Source: Alphaproteobacteria bacterium (GTDB taxonomy: Bacteria; Pseudomonadota; Alphaproteobacteria; JABAAW01; JAHZMA01). From it: a DNA stretch of 35,635 nt. A program made the translations under genes and the position numbers. The stretch lies in the NCBI GenBank assembly GCA_022599575.1, contig JAHZMA010000021.1:1-35635 (forward strand), written 5' to 3'. Under the pieces are notes generated by a model. The model was not told where the DNA came from. It ran no database searches and was given only the letters and a program-made list of their open reading frames with translations. Below are positions 32,598-35,635 of the stretch, in pieces. Every line of letters begins with the position of its first letter. Position 1 is the first letter of the stretch.

Positions 32598-35562
32598 ACC
32601 ATTATCGCTTTACCGTGCGCCATTTGGGGTGGCATTAAGCGATGTTATTGCCGAACATTTATTGAAGCGCCATCAAACTGATTTAACCGCGCTTGCCGAT
32701 GGCGTTATTTATCTGCCCACGCGCCGTGCGGTGCATGGTTTGCGGCAGGCATTTTTAGCGCATGCTCATAAAGGCGGCAAGACAGGTAAAAACTTTCTAT
32801 TACCGCACATGGTGGCATTAGGCGATGTAGGGCCAGATGCGCTAGAAGAAGATTTAGGCATGTATCATTCAGACATATATCATTTAAGCGATAATGATTC
32901 AGAAGGCGATATTTTTGGCAAAACGCCAGTTGCCAGCCATGCCCGTTTACTGGCTTTGGCAAAAATTATCATCAATAGTGGTAATTTTGATGTCCATCAC
33001 GGGCAGGCTTTGGCGATGGCGCATGATTTAGCACGTTTGCTAGATGGTTTGCAAATTATCGGCAAAAATATCGGTGATTTAGATGGAATTCAGCTTAGCA
33101 AAGATTACGCGCATCATTGGCAGCGCAATATCACATTCTTAAAAAATATCTTACAGCACCATTGGCAAGCCTATTTGCAAAAATATCAGCAATGCGATGT
33201 GGTGGCATATAATCATCATATGCTACGGCTTGAGACGGATAGAATAAATCGACAAAATGATAGCCAAAATGATAATTGGTATTTGGTGGCGGGTTCTACC
33301 GCATCGCGCCCGCAAATTGCAAAATTTCTGCATCATATTATGCAACACCCCAAAGGCGAGGTGGTTGTATCGGGCTATCTGCCCCCGCGCAATCTTGCTG
33401 ATGCAGAAGCAATATGTGCAGATTCAGCGCATCCTTTGCATATTCTCTATAATAATATTGAACGCTGGCAGGCGAAGAGTGATTTGCCGATATGGGGCAA
33501 GATGCACGATACGCATATGCCAGATTTGCATCATATATTTCGCTCGGCGCGCCTTACCACAGCATTGCAGGTGAATGATACGCAAATCATGCCAGAAAAA
33601 ATACCTGAAAAAATACCTGACCATATCCAATTGATTGAAGCAGAAAGCATCTGGCAAGAGGCAAATATTATCGCACTGATGATACGGCAAGGCATTGCCG
33701 AACAGCAAAAAATTCTGCTGGTAACAGCGGATAATGAATTGGCGCGTCGTGTGGTTTTGCTGATGAATCAGCGCTATCATATTGATGTGGATGCCACGCA
33801 TGGCATGGCATTGCAAGATACCATGCGCGGACGTTATTTATTATTACTCACGCGCTGTTGGCAAGAAAATTTCACTGCGCCCGAACGGTTGATTGCTTTG
33901 TTACAGCATCCTTTCAGCTGTTTTGGGCAGGTGCGCGAAAACATGTTGCGCGAATTGCGTAAGCTACAATATCGCGTTCGAAACGCCAGAAATGCCCCTG
34001 ATGAGTTAACATTACACAATGCGTTTTTATCATTGCTGAATTGTAAACCTGCCATCATCGTTGCACCTGAACAAAAAAGAAGCCTCGCGCAATGGCTTGA
34101 TGGCTTGATAGAATTGGCAAAAGATAGTGCGCGCACAAATGATACCCCAAATGGTGGTGGCGACGATACAGAAGAATTGCACCCGCGCCTATTTCAAGAC
34201 CAAGATGGGCTTGCCTGTTGGAAATTGCTAGAAAAATTACGCAGCGTTGCTGATGATTATACCGCGCTGAATATCGAGGATTTTTATCAATTATTGCGTT
34301 TTTTTCTGTCCCAAGAAACCTACCGTCCGCAAGGTGAGTTCCACCCCGATATTACGATCGTGGGTAGGCTAGAAAGCCGTATGCTCTATGCTGACCGTAT
34401 TATTTTAGGCGGCTTAACCGAAGGCGCGTGGCCAAACTTACCGCAAGCCGATTTATGGTTTAACCGCGAAATCAGGCAAAAGCTAGAATTGCCAGAACGT
34501 AATGTGATTGTGGGGCAATCGGCACATGATTTTTGGCAATTATTATCGGCAAAACAGGTTTTTATCACGCTGCCACAAAAGGTGAATGGCAGTTTGCAAA
34601 ATGAATCCCGTTTTGTAACACGGCTAAAATTGGCATTTCCCAAATGGGCAGAGGCACAGAAAAACAATGCCAATCAAAAACATTCAGGGCAAAAACATTT
34701 AGGGCAATGGCGCGAATGGGCTGATGTTATTTATCACCGCAAGGCTGAAATCAAGCCTTTAATCAGGCCTAAAATTAAAATAGAAAATGCGATGCCTGAA
34801 ACCATGTTTGTTACAAGCCTGAATCATTTACTGCAAAATCCCTATGGTTTTTATGCTGCTAATATTCTACATTTACGCGCTTTGCCACATTTTTTTGATG
34901 ATAATAGCGCAAGCGATTGGGGCAATCTGGTTCATAAAATATTAGAAAGTGATGATTTATCGCTTGAAAATTTAAGGCACTCAGCTGATACGCTGATTGA
35001 AAAATATCAAACATCAAAGATACGGCAAAAATTGATGCGCGTTCGGTTAGAACCAATTTTGCGCTTTGTTGCCAAGCAGATGATTGATATTACGCGGCAT
35101 TATTCTGAACATAAGGGGCAGTTTATTTGGAAGACCGAACATAGCGCATTTACCTTACGTGGCAAGGCGGATTTGCTGATGCACAATGATGGCGCGTATA
35201 GCATCATCGACTATAAAACAGGGGCGGTGCCAAATATCAAAGATTGCACTGATAACATGTTGGAATCGCAACTACCTTTATTGGGCTTAATGTTACAACA
35301 AGGCGGTTTTGAAAATGTTAACGGGCAAGATATAGAATTACTAGGCTATTGGAAATTATCATCACGCGACAATAAAAAACACATTATCACTGATGATGCG
35401 GCTGAAACTGATGGTTTGATTAAAAAATACCATGCTGAAATCAGTAAAATTTGGGACGAATATCAAAAAGGCGCACGTGTGTTTGAAATGCGACTTGATA
35501 TTGAGCAAAAATATGATGATTACCAACATTTGGCGCGCAAGCAAGAATGGTGGGGGGCGTGA
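32584..35562 (+). CDS. addB: Double-strand break repair protein AddB
   Basis: A 992-residue AddB of alphaproteobacterial type. It starts at a TTG inside the end of tsaE (14-base overlap), giving MIEHKPLSLYRAPFG. The N-terminal half is a degenerate helicase fold (YLPTRRAVHGLRQAFL near residue 40) with no functional Walker A. The C-terminus has the RecB-like nuclease motifs WGNLVHKILE (H784), GKADLL (D863) and DYKTG (D876, K878). AddB works with AddA to resect double-strand ends and load RecA. I see no four-cysteine Fe-S signature, unlike Firmicute AddB. Its stop overlaps the addA start (TGATG). Confidence 0.93.
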   Translation: MIEHKPLSLYRAPFGVALSDVIAEHLLKRHQTDLTALADGVIYLPTRRAVHGLRQAFLAHAHKGGKTGKNFLLPHMVALGDVGPDALEEDLGMYHSDIYHLSDNDSEGDIFGKTPVASHARLLALAKIIINSGNFDVHHGQALAMAHDLARLLDGLQIIGKNIGDLDGIQLSKDYAHHWQRNITFLKNILQHHWQAYLQKYQQCDVVAYNHHMLRLETDRINRQNDSQNDNWYLVAGSTASRPQIAKFLHHIMQHPKGEVVVSGYLPPRNLADAEAICADSAHPLHILYNNIERWQAKSDLPIWGKMHDTHMPDLHHIFRSARLTTALQVNDTQIMPEKIPEKIPDHIQLIEAESIWQEANIIALMIRQGIAEQQKILLVTADNELARRVVLLMNQRYHIDVDATHGMALQDTMRGRYLLLLTRCWQENFTAPERLIALLQHPFSCFGQVRENMLRELRKLQYRVRNARNAPDELTLHNAFLSLLNCKPAIIVAPEQKRSLAQWLDGLIELAKDSARTNDTPNGGGDDTEELHPRLFQDQDGLACWKLLEKLRSVADDYTALNIEDFYQLLRFFLSQETYRPQGEFHPDITIVGRLESRMLYADRIILGGLTEGAWPNLPQADLWFNREIRQKLELPERNVIVGQSAHDFWQLLSAKQVFITLPQKVNGSLQNESRFVTRLKLAFPKWAEAQKNNANQKHSGQKHLGQWREWADVIYHRKAEIKPLIRPKIKIENAMPETMFVTSLNHLLQNPYGFYAANILHLRALPHFFDDNSASDWGNLVHKILESDDLSLENLRHSADTLIEKYQTSKIRQKLMRVRLEPILRFVAKQMIDITRHYSEHKGQFIWKTEHSAFTLRGKADLLMHNDGAYSIIDYKTGAVPNIKDCTDNMLESQLPLLGLMLQQGGFENVNGQDIELLGYWKLSSRDNKKHIITDDAAETDGLIKKYHAEISKIWDEYQKGARVFEMRLDIEQKYDDYQHLARKQEWWGA

Positions 35563-35635
35563 TGCCAGAGAAGCAATTTCAGCATCAACCGCATCAAAAT
35601 ATCTGGATGGATGCATCAGCGGGTAGCGGCAAAAC
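35562..35635 (+). CDS. addA: AddA helicase-nuclease, N-terminal fragment at window edge
   Basis: The ATG overlaps the addB stop by one base. The 24 complete codons visible read MPEKQFQHQPHQNIWMDASA and then GSGK, with the last two bases (ac) consistent with Thr. This is the start of a UvrD-like P-loop (DASAGSGKT) placed as in AddA, the ATP-dependent 3'-5' helicase and nuclease partner of AddB. The rest lies outside the window. Confidence 0.9.
   Translation, partial: MPEKQFQHQPHQNIWMDASAGSGK

Overview
The window looks like a moderately AT-rich chromosome segment from a free-living, flagellated, chemotactic alphaproteobacterium. Supporting signs are separate b and b' subunits in an F0-only atp operon led by an AtpI/AtpZ-type gene, an AddB/AddA recombination pair, carB followed by greA, a separate GlyQ alpha subunit, and an flgB-flgC-fliE cluster. 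No lineage below the class can be fixed from sequence alone. I found no CRISPR array, tRNA, rRNA, prophage or classical IS transposase.

Layout. Positions 1-833 (minus) hold the start of glyQ, cut by the window edge. It is divergent from carB (1032-4250), which is followed by greA and msrB. An atpI-type gene (5577-5966) comes next, but atpB is not beside it. About 8.2 kb intervenes, filled by a 2384-residue lipoprotein of seven TbpB-like repeats (6088-13242), a large hairpin, and a small GIY-YIG nuclease gene enclosed by hairpin-containing inverted repeats. The F0 genes atpB, atpE, atpF' and atpF (14190-16268) follow, with a good sigma70-type promoter of their own.

From 16278 to 17836 (minus) are a class I glutamine amidotransferase and a Tat-exported dienelactone hydrolase. 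A chemoreceptor with almost no periplasmic part follows at 18011-19312 (plus). A two-gene minus-strand unit (19354-21999) encodes a small membrane protein and a tail-anchored degenerate kinase. recA (22318-23451) ends at a strong bidirectional terminator. Facing it is a second TbpB-like lipoprotein (23576-26362, minus) with two nearly identical repeats. Upstream of that is a chemoreceptor with a c-type heme motif in its periplasmic domain (26602-28602, minus).

The right end is flagellar and then DNA repair. flgB, flgC and fliE lie on minus, divergent from an FlhB C-domain-like gene, fliO and fliP on plus. tsaE, addB and the first codons of addA follow fliP directly.

The most unusual content is the pair of repeat lipoproteins, especially the giant one between atpI and atpB, with a cysteine pair in each of its seven repeats. 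Next are the hairpin-bounded GIY-YIG cassette with related solo hairpins elsewhere in the window, and an intrinsic-terminator-like hairpin between the promoter and start codon of greA.
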